DNA from: an uncultured Clostridia bacterium | Lineage (GTDB): Bacteria; Bacillota; Clostridia; Christensenellales; Borkfalkiaceae | Reading direction: 5' to 3' | NCBI GenBank assembly: GCA_947177825.1 | Contig: CAMWWA010000011.1 | Location: forward strand, 1 to 16,207 | Length of the DNA stretch: 16,207 nt | Shown: positions 7,659 through 14,446 of the stretch, piece by piece | Numbering within the stretch: the first letter of the stretch is position 1 | Layout: the number at the start of each line of letters is the position of its first letter | The notes under the pieces: model-generated | What the model was told of the DNA's origin: nothing | What the model saw: the letters and a program-made list of their open reading frames with translations, nothing else | Databases searched by the model: none | Position numbers and translations under genes: made by a program

Positions 7659-7698
7659 ACTATTATTTTTGACTTAAATACGACCGTTATGCAAATTA

Positions 7699-7732
7699 AA
7701 CGGGGAACGGCTTATTATTGCCGCTCCCCGTT
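7699..7732 (-). terminator. Terminator-like hairpin after the Cys-rich gene
   Basis: AACGGGGA then CGGC (7699-7711) pairs with GCCG then TCCCCGTT (7720-7732) with one A-C mismatch and an 8-base loop. The minus-strand tail (TAATTTGC) is only weakly T-rich, so it may be leaky and let transcription enter yihY. Confidence 0.6.
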
Positions 7733-7741
7733 ATAGCCGAT

Positions 7742-8065
7742 TCAGTTGTTACAACCGCAACCGCCGTTGCAGCCGCAGCCCGAACGATTGGAATTGCATC
7801 CGCAGCCGCTGTTGCAGCCGCAGCCGTTACCGTCGCTCTGTGTGCTGAAACCGTTGCCGCCGCTCCAACCGTTGCACCAGTTGAACCAGCAACCGCTATT
7901 GCAGCCGCTGCCGGAGCGGCTTGAATTGCATCCGCAACCGTTGTTGCAACCGCAGCCCGAACGGTTGGAATTGCATCCGCAACCGCTATTGTTGCCACTT
8001 AACAAGGACAATAACCCGCAACCGCACGAGTTGCCGGAACGAGAATTATTACAGCAGAAACACAT
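7742..8065 (-). CDS. Cysteine/glycine/asparagine/serine-rich repeat protein of unknown function
   Basis: 107 aa with 22 cysteines, mostly as CGC triplets separated by Asn, Ser and Gly. It begins MCFCCNNSRSGNSCGCG and carries recurring CGCNSNRSGCGCN blocks near residues 30-42 and 88-100, with a looser copy between. There is no Lys, Glu or His, and four Arg. The middle (WFNWCNGW) is aromatic. No signal peptide, leader-type N-terminus or transmembrane segment is obvious. The DNA repeats too: 44-nt units at 7767-7810, 7899-7942 and 7944-7987, the first and last differing at three bases. AAGGT lies 10 bases before the ATG at 8065, and a hairpin terminator follows, which favours this strand and frame. 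Because of the repeats, other frames are also open, as Gln/Pro- or Ala-rich products without a Shine-Dalgarno. Possible roles are metal binding, a disulfide-crosslinked coat or surface layer, or a modified-peptide precursor. None is shown by the neighbours. Confidence 0.65.
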   Translation of the reverse strand: MCFCCNNSRSGNSCGCGLLSLLSGNNSGCGCNSNRSGCGCNNGCGCNSSRSGSGCNSGCWFNWCNGWSGGNGFSTQSDGNGCGCNSGCGCNSNRSGCGCNGGCGCNN

Positions 8066-8170
8066 ATATAATTTTACCTTATCTTAAGAATTAAGGCGCA
8101 AAGGTTTTCCCCCTTGCCCCTTTAATTCATTATATGCGCACCGCATTATATAAAGTTAAAAAACCGCATT

Positions 8171-8198
8171 AAAAAACGGGACGGAAATTGCCGCCCCG
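8171..8198 (-). terminator. Terminator of the rubrerythrin/phosphoribosyltransferase operon
   Basis: On the minus strand CGGGGCGG (8198-8191) pairs with CCGTCCCG (8184-8177), with one G-T pair and a 6-base loop, followed directly by TTTTTT (8176-8171). The remaining bases of 8066-8170 hold a TATAAT-like element before the Cys-rich gene but no convincing -35 partner. Confidence 0.85.
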
Positions 8199-8237
8199 CT
8201 TTATTGTTTTCAATTTGATTTTCCGTCTTTCGAACGC

Positions 8238-8819
8238 CTATTTTATAAGAGGTAATTTAGCCATATATTTTACGGGAGGAGTAAGACTTTCGTCTCCCGT
8301 TTCCCATACCGCAACCACGCTGTCTATTACGGTCGCTCCGCACGTATTTGCAAGCTCTTCCAAAGCTTTTAAGGAAGCACCCGTCGAATACATATCGTCA
8401 AGCAGAACCACGTTAGCGCCATGTAGCTTTTTAACCTCGTTTTCGGCAAGCACCAAAAGGTCTCCTCCCTCCGCGGAGGTTATGGAAGTTTTGCCGACGG
8501 TTACAACTTTGCCGTAAAACTTTTTGTTTTCCTTGCGCGCAACGGCAATTTCTATCCTTTTATCCGCGCACGCTTGGGAAAGCGCATTGGCTACCGTATA
8601 GGCAAACGGAACGCCCTTGCTGACCGCGGTAAGGATAACTACCCTTTCAGCCGACTGAAAACGGTGGTTTTCCGCAATTGCTTCCGCCATATCCTGCGAG
8701 AGAGCTTTTACAAGTTCGAAATCGCAAAAACTGTCAAGATAAGCAATCTTTAATCCGCCACCCACTTCATAAACGGGCAAATCGCGCACTATACCCTTAT
8801 ATGTAAAACGGTAATTCAC
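8238..8819 (-). CDS. Phosphoribosyltransferase family protein (apt/xpt-like)
   Basis: Type I phosphoribosyltransferases transfer ribose 5-phosphate from PRPP to a base, or use the fold as a sensor. 193 aa. The PRPP-binding signature VVLLDDMYSTGAS lies at residues 137-149. A substrate-side loop TAVSKGVPFAYTVANAL (64-80) and VARKENKKFYG (93-103) resemble adenine/xanthine phosphoribosyltransferases and the PurR-like domain. The exact base is not determinable. The start is GTG at 8819; no in-frame ATG lies close enough. It begins two bases after the rubrerythrin stop (TAA-TT-GTG) with no good Shine-Dalgarno, so it probably depends on translational coupling. Cotranscription with an oxidative-stress gene suggests a link to purine salvage under stress, which is inference. 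Confidence 0.85.
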   Translation of the reverse strand: MNYRFTYKGIVRDLPVYEVGGGLKIAYLDSFCDFELVKALSQDMAEAIAENHRFQSAERVVILTAVSKGVPFAYTVANALSQACADKRIEIAVARKENKKFYGKVVTVGKTSITSAEGGDLLVLAENEVKKLHGANVVLLDDMYSTGASLKALEELANTCGATVIDSVVAVWETGDESLTPPVKYMAKLPLIK

Positions 8820-8821
8820 AA

Positions 8822-9349
8822 TTATTTGCCGAAATATCTCTTCAAAAGCCCCTTAAAGCCTGCGCCGTGACGAGCCTCGTCCTTTGCCATTTCGTGAACG
8901 GTATCGTGAATTGCGTCGTAGCCGAGCTGCTTAGCCTTCTTTGCAAGTGCAAGCTTGCCTTCGCACGCGCCTGCTTCAGCCGCCGCACGGAGTTCGAGGT
9001 TCTTCTTTGTGGAAGGCGTAACCACTTCGCCGAGAAGCTCCGCAAACTTGCTTGCGTGTTCAGCCTCTTCGTAAGCGTAACGCTTATAAGCTTCCGCAAT
9101 TTCGGGATAACCCTCACGGTCGGCAACTCTTGCCATAGCAAGATACATTCCTACTTCGGTGCACTCGCCCTCGAAATTGGCTTTGAGTCCCGCCATTACT
9201 TCCTTATCCTCGACAACGCCGTCGCCTACGTGGTGTTCGCAGGCATAAGCCGCAGCTTCCTCAACGGGAGCAAAGGTCTTAGCCTTGCAAACAGGGCAAA
9301 CTTCTACGTCATCTGCAACTATTTCGCCGCATACAGTACATCTTTTCAT
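8822..9349 (-). CDS. Rubrerythrin with N-terminal rubredoxin-like domain
   Basis: A non-haem di-iron peroxidase of anaerobes that reduces hydrogen peroxide to water. 175 aa. The N-terminal rubredoxin-like knuckle has CTVC (4-7) and CPVC (18-21). It is followed by a four-helix ferritin-like domain with metal-ligand motifs GECTE (61-65), YEEAEH (93-98), an acidic AEAGACEG helix (124-131) and DEARH (157-161). The rubredoxin-first order is that of reverse rubrerythrins, which are strongly peroxide-inducible in Clostridium. CAGGAGTG lies upstream of the ATG. The promoter contains a perfect palindrome, which fits PerR-type control. The phosphoribosyltransferase gene follows directly. Confidence 0.94.
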   Translation of the reverse strand: MKRCTVCGEIVADDVEVCPVCKAKTFAPVEEAAAYACEHHVGDGVVEDKEVMAGLKANFEGECTEVGMYLAMARVADREGYPEIAEAYKRYAYEEAEHASKFAELLGEVVTPSTKKNLELRAAAEAGACEGKLALAKKAKQLGYDAIHDTVHEMAKDEARHGAGFKGLLKRYFGK

Positions 9350-9388
9350 TTTTTTACACTCCTGAAAATTATTATTTTTGATATATTT

Positions 9389-9417
9389 ATCTTACCATAA
9401 TATGGTAAAAATTTCAA
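9389..9417 (-). promoter_or_regulatory. Rubrerythrin promoter with embedded operator palindrome
   Basis: TTGAAA (9417-9412), a 17-bp spacer and TAAGAT (9394-9389). The spacer holds the perfect palindrome TTACCATAATATGGTAA (9392-9408; 8-bp arms, 1-base centre), which also covers half of the -10. A repressor bound there would block the polymerase. Size and AT-richness recall Fur/PerR-family boxes, but the CC/GG steps differ from the usual TTATAAT-type PerR box, so the regulator is uncertain. Confidence 0.75.
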
Positions 9418-9421
9418 TTGT

Positions 9422-10069
9422 TTAGCCTAAAATTTCGTGCCGTAATTTTTTAAAGTTTTCGGCGAACCTCGTTGCGCCCGCCGCTTTTAACTGCTCCTTC
9501 GTGCGATATCCCCACAGCACGGAAACACAGTCCATACCTACGCTTTCCGCCGCCTTGATATCTGCTTCACCGTCGCCCACGAAAAGGCAGTCTTTTACTT
9601 TTACACCGAGCTTGTCCAAAACGTAATTCACGGACTGCGGAGAAGGTTTTAACGGAATTCCTTCCGTCTGCCCCTGCACGCAATCGAAAGCGAATCTTTC
9701 AAAGAAAATTCCGTTCGCTCTCATTGCGGCGTTATGCGGCTTATTGGTCAGGATTGCAATCTTTACACTCCTTTCCTTAAGTGCGTAAAGCGCTTCTTCC
9801 TCGCCCTCGTACAGACTCGCCAGCCCGTTATCGCTTTTTGCGTATTCCGTTTTATAGTAAGCAAGAATTTCGTCCAGTCTGTGCGCGTTGTCTTTGCCTA
9901 TGGCAAGACGGACAAGCTCCCTTGCGCCGTCGCCGATATACGATTGCGCCTGTCCGCGCGTAATCCGCGGCAAGCCGAACTTATCAAGCGTATGGTTGAG
10001 CACGGCTAATATGTCGTTTAAGCTGTCCAACAGCGTGCCGTCCAAATCGAAAATAACCGCTTTGTACAT
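9422..10069 (-). CDS. HAD-superfamily hydrolase, phosphoglycolate phosphatase-like
   Basis: A cytoplasmic phosphatase of the HAD subfamily that includes Gph and pyrophosphatase PpaX. 215 aa. Motif I is FDLDGTLLDS with Asp8 and Asp10, motif II is LTNKPH (107-112), Lys141 in PLKPSP is motif III, and motif IV is FVGDGEAD (163-170). A helical cap occupies about residues 15-80. The substrate cannot be deduced, so 2-phosphoglycolate is only the default guess for the group. The ATG follows the argS stop by two bases (TAA-TT-ATG) with no clear Shine-Dalgarno, so coupled translation within an argS operon is likely. No terminator follows before the rubrerythrin promoter, whose -35 begins 5 bases past the stop. 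Confidence 0.9.
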   Translation of the reverse strand: MYKAVIFDLDGTLLDSLNDILAVLNHTLDKFGLPRITRGQAQSYIGDGARELVRLAIGKDNAHRLDEILAYYKTEYAKSDNGLASLYEGEEEALYALKERSVKIAILTNKPHNAAMRANGIFFERFAFDCVQGQTEGIPLKPSPQSVNYVLDKLGVKVKDCLFVGDGEADIKAAESVGMDCVSVLWGYRTKEQLKAAGATRFAENFKKLRHEILG

Positions 10070-10071
10070 AA

Positions 10072-11754
10072 TTACATTTTATCGGGCACGCCTATACCCA
10101 GCAGCGAAAGGGCGTTCTGTAAGGTCTGCAAGGTCGCTTCGGTCAGTCTTACGCGGAAGCCTCTGCTTTCCTCTTCGGCTGTAAGAATTTTGCAGTCGAA
10201 ATAAAATTTATTGAATTTTTGCGAAAGGTCGACCGCGTAGCGCGCAATATAGCTGGGCTCGTACTTTTCCGCCGCGTCCTTGACCGTGTCGGGGAATGAA
10301 GCAAGGCATTTGATAACTTCGTATTCCTGCGGTAAAAGTCCGGCAGGCTTGCGCGTTTTAAACTGCATACCCTTTGCCTTTTGCAAAACCGAATTGGCGC
10401 GCGCACAAGTATACTGGCAGTAAACGCCCGTTTCCCCGTCGAAGCTTAAAACCTTGTCGTATGAGAAAACTATATCCTTGATTTTATTGTTGTAAAGCGC
10501 GCCGAAAATTACGGAACCCACGCCCACCTTTTCGGCAATTTCGCGCTTGTTTTCGAGGTCGGGATTTTTATCCTCGATAACTTTATAAGCCTTTTCTACG
10601 CACTTGTTTATTACGTCTTCCAACCATACGACTTTGCCCTTGCGCGTGGACATTGCGCCGTCCTCAAGCGAAACCATTCCGTATGCGACGTGCACCATAT
10701 CCTTTGCCCAGTCCTTGCCGAGCAATTCCAGCACTTTGAAAATCTGCTTGAAGTGCAGATTCTGCTGATACGCAACCACGTACAGACACTTATAAAAATC
10801 GTACGTGTCTTTGCGGTAATACGCCGCCGCGAGGTCGCGCGTGGCGTACAGCGAAGCGCCGTCCGAACGCAATATCAGGCAGGGCGGCATTGAGTAGGGC
10901 TCCAAATCAACTATTCTTGCCCCCTCACTGACCTTTAAAAGTCGCTTTTCCTTGAGCTCGTCGATGACGGGCTGCATCTTGTCCGAATAGAACCGCTCGC
11001 CGTTGAAGCTGTCGAACTTAACGCCGAGACGTTCGTAAATTTTGTTTACGTAGGCAAGCGTGAGCGACTTGAACCATTCGAAAATTTCGTTTGCTTCCTT
11101 GTCGCCGCTCTCGATAAGGCGGAAATACTCTCTTGCTTCCGCCTCCATTTCTTCGGTCGCCTCGCTGTTGAAACGCACGTACAAATCGTTTACGGCGTGT
11201 ATGCCGCCCTTTTCGACTTCCTCCCTGTTGCCCCAGTGCTTGTAAGCGCAGATGAGCTTGCCGAACTGCGTGCCGTAGTCGCCCAAGTGGTTTATACCTA
11301 CCACTTTATAGCCGAGGAAATCGTATATTTTGTACAGTGCGCCGCCTATGACCGTCGTGGAAAGGTGACCGATATGGAAGGGCTTTGCAATGTTTACGGA
11401 AGAATAATCTATGCAAACAGTCTTGCCCGTACCGATTTCCGAGGAACCGTATTTTGCGCCTTCGCTTTCGATACGGTCAAGCGTTGCTTCGGCAAGCCCC
11501 GTCTTATTGAGCTTGAAATTGAGGTAACCGTTGAGCGCGGTGACTTCCGCAATAACGTCGTCCGTTCCTATATTTCCTGCAAGATTTTGCGCGATTGCAA
11601 CGGGTGACTGGCGCAGCACCTTCGAAAATTTGAAACAGGGTAATGCGTAGTCGCCCATTTCGGTGTTGGGAGGTATGGCTATCGCCTCCGCTATTTCGTC
11701 TGCCGAAACGCCGTCAACCTTGATTTTTTCCGCAATATATTTTTTGTAATCCAT
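10072..11754 (-). CDS. argS: Arginine--tRNA ligase
   Basis: Class I aminoacyl-tRNA synthetase that charges tRNA-Arg. 560 aa, normal for ArgS. An N-terminal Arg-tRNA-synthetase additional domain (about residues 1-90) is followed by the catalytic core with HIGH at 127-130 in AKPFHIGHLSTT, INHLGDYGTQFGKL (154-167), and a KMSKS-type loop MSTRKG at 368-373. The helical anticodon-binding domain ends the protein. I start it at ATG 11754 (MDYKKYIAEK), 7 bases after AAGGTG. The open frame extends 61 codons further, but that stretch is antisense to the start of ychF and lies upstream of the argS promoter. The HAD phosphatase is the second gene of the unit. Confidence 0.96.
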   Translation of the reverse strand: MDYKKYIAEKIKVDGVSADEIAEAIAIPPNTEMGDYALPCFKFSKVLRQSPVAIAQNLAGNIGTDDVIAEVTALNGYLNFKLNKTGLAEATLDRIESEGAKYGSSEIGTGKTVCIDYSSVNIAKPFHIGHLSTTVIGGALYKIYDFLGYKVVGINHLGDYGTQFGKLICAYKHWGNREEVEKGGIHAVNDLYVRFNSEATEEMEAEAREYFRLIESGDKEANEIFEWFKSLTLAYVNKIYERLGVKFDSFNGERFYSDKMQPVIDELKEKRLLKVSEGARIVDLEPYSMPPCLILRSDGASLYATRDLAAAYYRKDTYDFYKCLYVVAYQQNLHFKQIFKVLELLGKDWAKDMVHVAYGMVSLEDGAMSTRKGKVVWLEDVINKCVEKAYKVIEDKNPDLENKREIAEKVGVGSVIFGALYNNKIKDIVFSYDKVLSFDGETGVYCQYTCARANSVLQKAKGMQFKTRKPAGLLPQEYEVIKCLASFPDTVKDAAEKYEPSYIARYAVDLSQKFNKFYFDCKILTAEEESRGFRVRLTEATLQTLQNALSLLGIGVPDKM

Positions 11755-11777
11755 AAAGCACCTTTTCGTTTTGCTAC

Positions 11778-11806
11778 ATTTTATCACACGCATAAAATTT
11801 TGGCAA
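11778..11806 (-). promoter_or_regulatory. Promoter of argS
   Basis: On the minus strand TTGCCA (11806-11801), 17 bp and TAAAAT (11783-11778), ending 23 bases before the argS ATG. It places transcription start inside the intergenic region and rules out the longer argS frame. Confidence 0.78.
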
Positions 11807-11824
11807 CTTTTAGCGCAAAGCGTT

Positions 11825-11852
11825 TTGAATTTTTCGGTGTTTATATTATAAT
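11825..11852 (+). promoter_or_regulatory. Promoter of ychF
   Basis: TTGAAT (11825-11830), a 16-bp spacer and a perfect TATAAT (11847-11852), 32 bases before the ychF ATG. It diverges from the argS promoter without overlap. Confidence 0.72.
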
Positions 11853-11884
11853 GGGATAAATAAACGACGTAAGGAATTATTACT

Positions 11885-12985
11885 ATGAAATTAGGCGTAG
11901 TAGGTCTGCCCAACGTGGGCAAATCGACTTTATTCAACGCAATAACCCACGCGGGCGCGGAAGCCGCTAACTATCCCTTTTGCACCATAGAACCCAACGT
12001 AGGCGTGGTTGCGGTGCCCGACGAAAGACTTGACAAGCTTGCGGCACTCTATCAGAGCAAGAAGGTCACCCCCGCTATCGTGGAATTCGTGGACATTGCA
12101 GGACTTGTGAAGGGCGCTTCGCGCGGCGAAGGTCTGGGCAATAAATTTTTATCGCATATAAGAGAGTGCGACGCAATTGTTCACGTTGTGCGCTGCTTCG
12201 AGGACGAGAACGTTACGCACGTAAGTAATGCCGTTGACCCCGTTGCGGACATTACCACCATTACTTTGGAGCTTATTCTTGCGGACATAGAGGCTGTGAA
12301 CAAGCGGCAGGACAGAATACGCAACACCGCAAAGGGCGGCGCGAACAAGGAAGCCGCCGCGGAATACGCGCTTTTGGAAAGGCTGGAAAAATTCCTTTCC
12401 GAAGAAAAGCCGGCGCGCCTTTTTGCGTGCGACGAGAGCGAAAAGCAGTTTATGGACAACCTCTTCCTGCTGACCGCAAAGCCCGTAATCTACGCGGCGA
12501 ACATTTCGGAATTCGATATGGGCAAGCCCGAGGACGATATACCATTCGTGGTCAAAGTCAAGGAATACGCAAAAGGCGAAAACAGTGAAGTTATGGTCAT
12601 ATGCGCAAAGACCGAGGATGAGCTTTCGCAGATGGAGCCCGAAGAGTGCGCGGTATTTTTGGAGGAACTTGGACTTAGCGAGAGCGGACTTAACCGCCTT
12701 ATTAAAAAGAGCTACTCCCTGTTGGGGCTTATTTCCTACCTCACCGCAGGCGAAAAGGAAACCAGAGCCTGGACAATCGTCAACGGTACAAAGGCGCCGC
12801 AGGCGGCAGGCGTTATTCACAGCGATTTCGAAAAGGGATTTATTAGAGCCGAGGTCGTTGACTACGCCACCCTTCTGGAGTGCGGCGGACTCGTGGGCGC
12901 GCGCGAGAAAGGCAAGGTGCGCAGCGAAGGCAAGGAATACGTCGTTAAGGACGGCGACGTTATTTTGTTCAGATTCAACGTTTAA
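11885..12985 (+). CDS. ychF: Redox-regulated ATPase YchF (Obg-like)
   Basis: YchF/OLA1 is a universally conserved P-loop protein of the Obg family that binds ATP rather than GTP, associates with ribosomes and affects stress responses. 366 aa, the usual length. G1 is GLPNVGKST (7-15). The G3-equivalent DIAG lies in VEFVDIAGLVKGASRGEGLG. The G4 position reads ANISEFD rather than the NKxD of true GTPases, as expected for this family. The C-terminus is a TGS domain ending VKDGDVILFRFNV. TAAGGAAT precedes the ATG. It is a single-gene unit with its own terminator. Confidence 0.96.
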   Translation: MKLGVVGLPNVGKSTLFNAITHAGAEAANYPFCTIEPNVGVVAVPDERLDKLAALYQSKKVTPAIVEFVDIAGLVKGASRGEGLGNKFLSHIRECDAIVHVVRCFEDENVTHVSNAVDPVADITTITLELILADIEAVNKRQDRIRNTAKGGANKEAAAEYALLERLEKFLSEEKPARLFACDESEKQFMDNLFLLTAKPVIYAANISEFDMGKPEDDIPFVVKVKEYAKGENSEVMVICAKTEDELSQMEPEECAVFLEELGLSESGLNRLIKKSYSLLGLISYLTAGEKETRAWTIVNGTKAPQAAGVIHSDFEKGFIRAEVVDYATLLECGGLVGAREKGKVRSEGKEYVVKDGDVILFRFNV

Positions 12986-12998
12986 AAAATGTATTACA

Positions 12999-13028
12999 AA
13001 AGCCCCGTGGCGTTTGCCGCGGGGCTTT
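12999..13028 (+). terminator. Bidirectional terminator between ychF and the ABC operon
   Basis: AAGCCCCG pairs with CGGGGCTT, and an inner GGC/GCC extends the stem. On the plus strand ATTTTATTT follows, and on the minus strand TTTTGT. It sits 13 bases after the ychF stop and 3 bases beyond the stop of the convergent ATPase gene, so it serves both. Confidence 0.85.
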
Positions 13029-13031
13029 ATT

Positions 13032-13685
13032 TTATTTAATCAAAGTCTGCATTATGCGTTCTCGCAGTTGTGAATTTCCGCCGTATGCGCATTTGTTTTC
13101 ATTTTTTAAATCGCATAAGATTGCGCCTTTATTTATTACCACTATGCGGTCGGCAAGGAACACAGCCTCGTCGACGTCGTGCGTGACAAACAGCGTGCAA
13201 CGCCCCTCTTCCGCCTGCAAAGCTTTGAAAAGTTCCATTACTGAAAGCTTGGTCTTTAAATCGAGCGAGGAAAAAGGTTCGTCCATTAAAAGCACTTCCG
13301 ACTTCTTTAAAAACGCACGGCAAAGAGATACCCTCTGCGCCTCGCCGCCCGACAGCTGAGCAGGATATGAATTCAACTTGTCGCCAAGCCCCACCTTTTC
13401 GAGCATTTTTTTTGCCTCGCCGCCGTCCGCGCCGATAAATTTAAGGTTGTCTTCAACCGTCAGATTTGGCATAAGCCGCGAATTCTGAAAGACGTAGGAT
13501 ACGCTTTTTTTGGTAATTTCGCCCTCGTAATTAATCAGCCCCGCAACGGCGTTTAAAAGCGTGGTCTTGCCGCAGCCGCTTTCGCCGAGAATACAGGTTA
13601 TTCCGCTATCCTCTATATCAAGGCTGAAATTTTCATAGACGGCGCGGCTTTGATATTTTTTTGTTAAATTCTTAATCGATATCAT
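13032..13685 (-). CDS. ABC importer ATP-binding protein (NitT/TauT-like)
   Basis: Cytoplasmic ATPase of an ABC uptake system, most like the SsuB/TauB/NrtD class. 217 aa. Walker A GESGCGKTT (34-42), Q-loop Q67 in YVFQNSRLMPN, signature LSGGEAQRV (111-119), Walker B VLLMDEP (131-137) and switch His169 in FVTHD are all intact. I choose ATG 13685: its ATGA overlaps the permease stop, and AGGTGG lies 8 bases upstream. A GTG four codons earlier is also open but lies on that Shine-Dalgarno. It is the last gene of the operon. At 217 residues it is somewhat shorter than SsuB/TauB (about 250). Confidence 0.92.
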   Translation of the reverse strand: MISIKNLTKKYQSRAVYENFSLDIEDSGITCILGESGCGKTTLLNAVAGLINYEGEITKKSVSYVFQNSRLMPNLTVEDNLKFIGADGGEAKKMLEKVGLGDKLNSYPAQLSGGEAQRVSLCRAFLKKSEVLLMDEPFSSLDLKTKLSVMELFKALQAEEGRCTLFVTHDVDEAVFLADRIVVINKGAILCDLKNENKCAYGGNSQLRERIMQTLIK

Positions 13686-14446
13686 GTCCGTTTCCACCTG
13701 AACGAAACCCTGGTTATGACGAAAAACAACCCTTCGATTAACAGCCCCGCAACTACGGATACCAGCGTCAGCGCGGCCAGACGTGCAATTTGGGTTGCAA
13801 AGTTTGCCGACTTCATCATTTCGCCGATACCGTTGCCGGCATAGGCGAGCACCTCGGCGGAGATTGTAAGCTTTAAGGCGAACGAAAGCACCGTACCCAG
13901 CTGCATAACTATGGCGGGCGCAATCTGCGGAATTATTATTTTGGAAAATACGGCGCGCCTTTTTACGCCGTACACCTTAGCCATATCCAGAAGCTCTTTA
14001 TCAACGCCATCGACAGCGGCGGATATCTGCGCGTAAAACATGGGAAAGACGACAAGCATAGTGACAACAACGGGCGTAAATGCCTTAAACGTGAGCATTA
14101 TGATAAGCGTAACCGCCATCGTAGGCACCGTGCGGCATACGGCGATTATAGGGCTGAAAAAATTTTTGAAGGGCGCGTATATCAGTCCCAACACTATACA
14201 GAGCGCGGCAATTACAAAGGATAAGACAACCGCCGCAAGAGTGCGCGCCAGCGTCATACCCAGCGCCTTCCAGAAAGCGCCCTCGGCAAACAGCTTAAAA
14301 AACTGCAGGAGCGTTTTGCCAATCGACGGTATGATTAGCTCGTTGGGCTTCACGCTCCAGCTCACCGCCCACGCGGCAAACATAAAGGCTATTGAAAGCA
14401 CGGCAAAAGCTACGCTCAGTCCGTGGCGCTTTAAAAATGCGGTCAT
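13682..14446 (-). CDS. ABC importer permease (NitT/TauT-like, binding-protein-dependent)
   Basis: Inner membrane permease of the same uptake system; 254 aa, about six hydrophobic segments, SsuC/TauC-like. The cytoplasmic coupling loop that docks with the ATPase is visible as AKVYGVKRRAVFSKIIIPQI. An IPSIGKTLLQFFKLF segment after the first membrane helix is typical of the family. The ATG at 14446 overlaps the substrate-binding protein stop as ATGA, with AGGGGAG inside the upstream gene. The frame is open for 82 further codons upstream, but that is antisense-style sequence inside the binding protein gene and basic in composition, so I reject it. The three transporter genes are thus translationally coupled, which fits fixed stoichiometry. 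Confidence 0.93.
   Translation of the reverse strand: MTAFLKRHGLSVAFAVLSIAFMFAAWAVSWSVKPNELIIPSIGKTLLQFFKLFAEGAFWKALGMTLARTLAAVVLSFVIAALCIVLGLIYAPFKNFFSPIIAVCRTVPTMAVTLIIMLTFKAFTPVVVTMLVVFPMFYAQISAAVDGVDKELLDMAKVYGVKRRAVFSKIIIPQIAPAIVMQLGTVLSFALKLTISAEVLAYAGNGIGEMMKSANFATQIARLAALTLVSVVAGLLIEGLFFVITRVSFRWKRT

Noticed and set aside
7767..7987. CRISPR-like array
   Set aside because: The repeats keep the coding frame, are unevenly spaced, lack unique spacers of constant length, and have no cas genes nearby.
7696..8087. Other open frames over the Cys-rich gene (Gln/Pro-rich on plus, Ala-rich on minus)
   Set aside because: They are open because of the DNA repeats. None has a Shine-Dalgarno, while the Cys-rich frame has AAGGT and a downstream terminator.
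11755..11937. N-terminal extension of argS by 61 codons
   Set aside because: It is antisense to the beginning of ychF, lies upstream of the argS promoter, and the ArgS family starts at MDYKKY, which has its own AAGGTG site.
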